Positions 5,822 to 5,921 of a DNA stretch of 5,921 bases are shown here, one piece after another. The first letter of the stretch is position 1; every line of letters starts with the position of its first letter. The stretch comes from DATDOO01 sp035293245. GTDB lineage: Bacteria > Pseudomonadota > Gammaproteobacteria > Methylococcales > Methylococcaceae. The stretch covers positions 1-5,921 of the forward strand of contig DATDOO010000369.1 of NCBI GenBank assembly GCA_035293245.1, written 5' to 3'. A model generated the notes under the pieces. It was not told where the DNA came from. It saw only the letters and a program-made list of their open reading frames with translations, and searched no databases. The translations under genes and the position numbers were made by a program.

Positions 5822-5921
5822 ATGCTTCCGCGGACACCGGGCGGGCAGGGCGGCTTCACCCTCATCGAACTGGTGATGACCATCGTCGTGGTCGGCATTC
5901 TCGCCGTCAGCGTCGTCCCCA
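5822..5921 (+). CDS. Type IV prepilin-like protein, 3' truncated by window end (mshC position)
   Basis: Only the first 33 codons are visible. The ATG at 5822 gives MLPRTPGGQGG, an 11-residue leader. The prepilin signature G-FTLIELVMTIVVVGILAVSVVP follows, with cleavage before F12 and Glu at mature position 5. It starts 11 bases after the stop of the degenerate GGDEF gene, so the two are probably co-transcribed. No strong Shine-Dalgarno sequence is seen. By order (after mshA) it would correspond to MshC, a minor pilin. The helix differs in sequence and codons from the two upstream pilins, so it is not a recent copy. Whether it is MshC or another minor pilin needs the missing part. Confidence 0.85.
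   Translation, partial: MLPRTPGGQGGFTLIELVMTIVVVGILAVSVVP

Overview
The window is high-GC DNA (roughly 65-70% in most genes) from a proteobacterium, probably a betaproteobacterium. This rests on the MSHA-type pilus gene set, the codon usage and the gene order. The exact lineage cannot be read from the sequence. All real genes lie on the plus strand.

Layout: (1) Bases 1-1014 hold the 3' part of a secreted serine-type D-Ala-D-Ala carboxypeptidase (peptidase S11) that carries a C-terminal SPOR-like domain. A possible terminator follows, and an unrelated operon begins. (2) Bases 1082-4019 encode the two inner-membrane assembly components of an MSHA-like type IV pilus. These are the MshE extension ATPase, which has an N-terminal tandem cyclic-di-GMP-binding MshEN domain, and the MshG platform protein, one base apart. 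(3) Bases 4020-4283 form an unusual junction. A doublet of inverted REP-like hairpins (4023-4200) has a GTAG tetranucleotide at each outer foot. It is followed by a 33-base relic of a second, diverged mshG 3' end (4206-4238). (4) Bases 4284-5265 encode two type IV prepilins in the positions that MshB and MshA occupy in Vibrio loci. The second is clearly lower in GC than its neighbours. (5) Bases 5304-5810 encode a small cytosolic protein that I read as a degenerate GGDEF domain. It has lost the catalytic signature but keeps an RxxD pattern like the cyclic-di-GMP inhibitory site. (6) From 5822 to the window end there is the beginning of a third prepilin, at the position expected for mshC.

How they fit together: MshE powers pilus extension through MshG, and the prepilins supply the subunits. 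Two predicted cyclic-di-GMP-related modules, MshEN in the ATPase and the degenerate GGDEF protein among the pilin genes, suggest that pilus output is tied to the second messenger. The REP doublet between assembly genes and pilin genes may uncouple their expression. Compared with the Vibrio order mshE-G-F-B-A-C-D, no mshF is seen here. Its place holds the repeat and the mshG relic, so this spot has probably been rearranged. I saw no tRNA, rRNA, CRISPR array or transposase gene.
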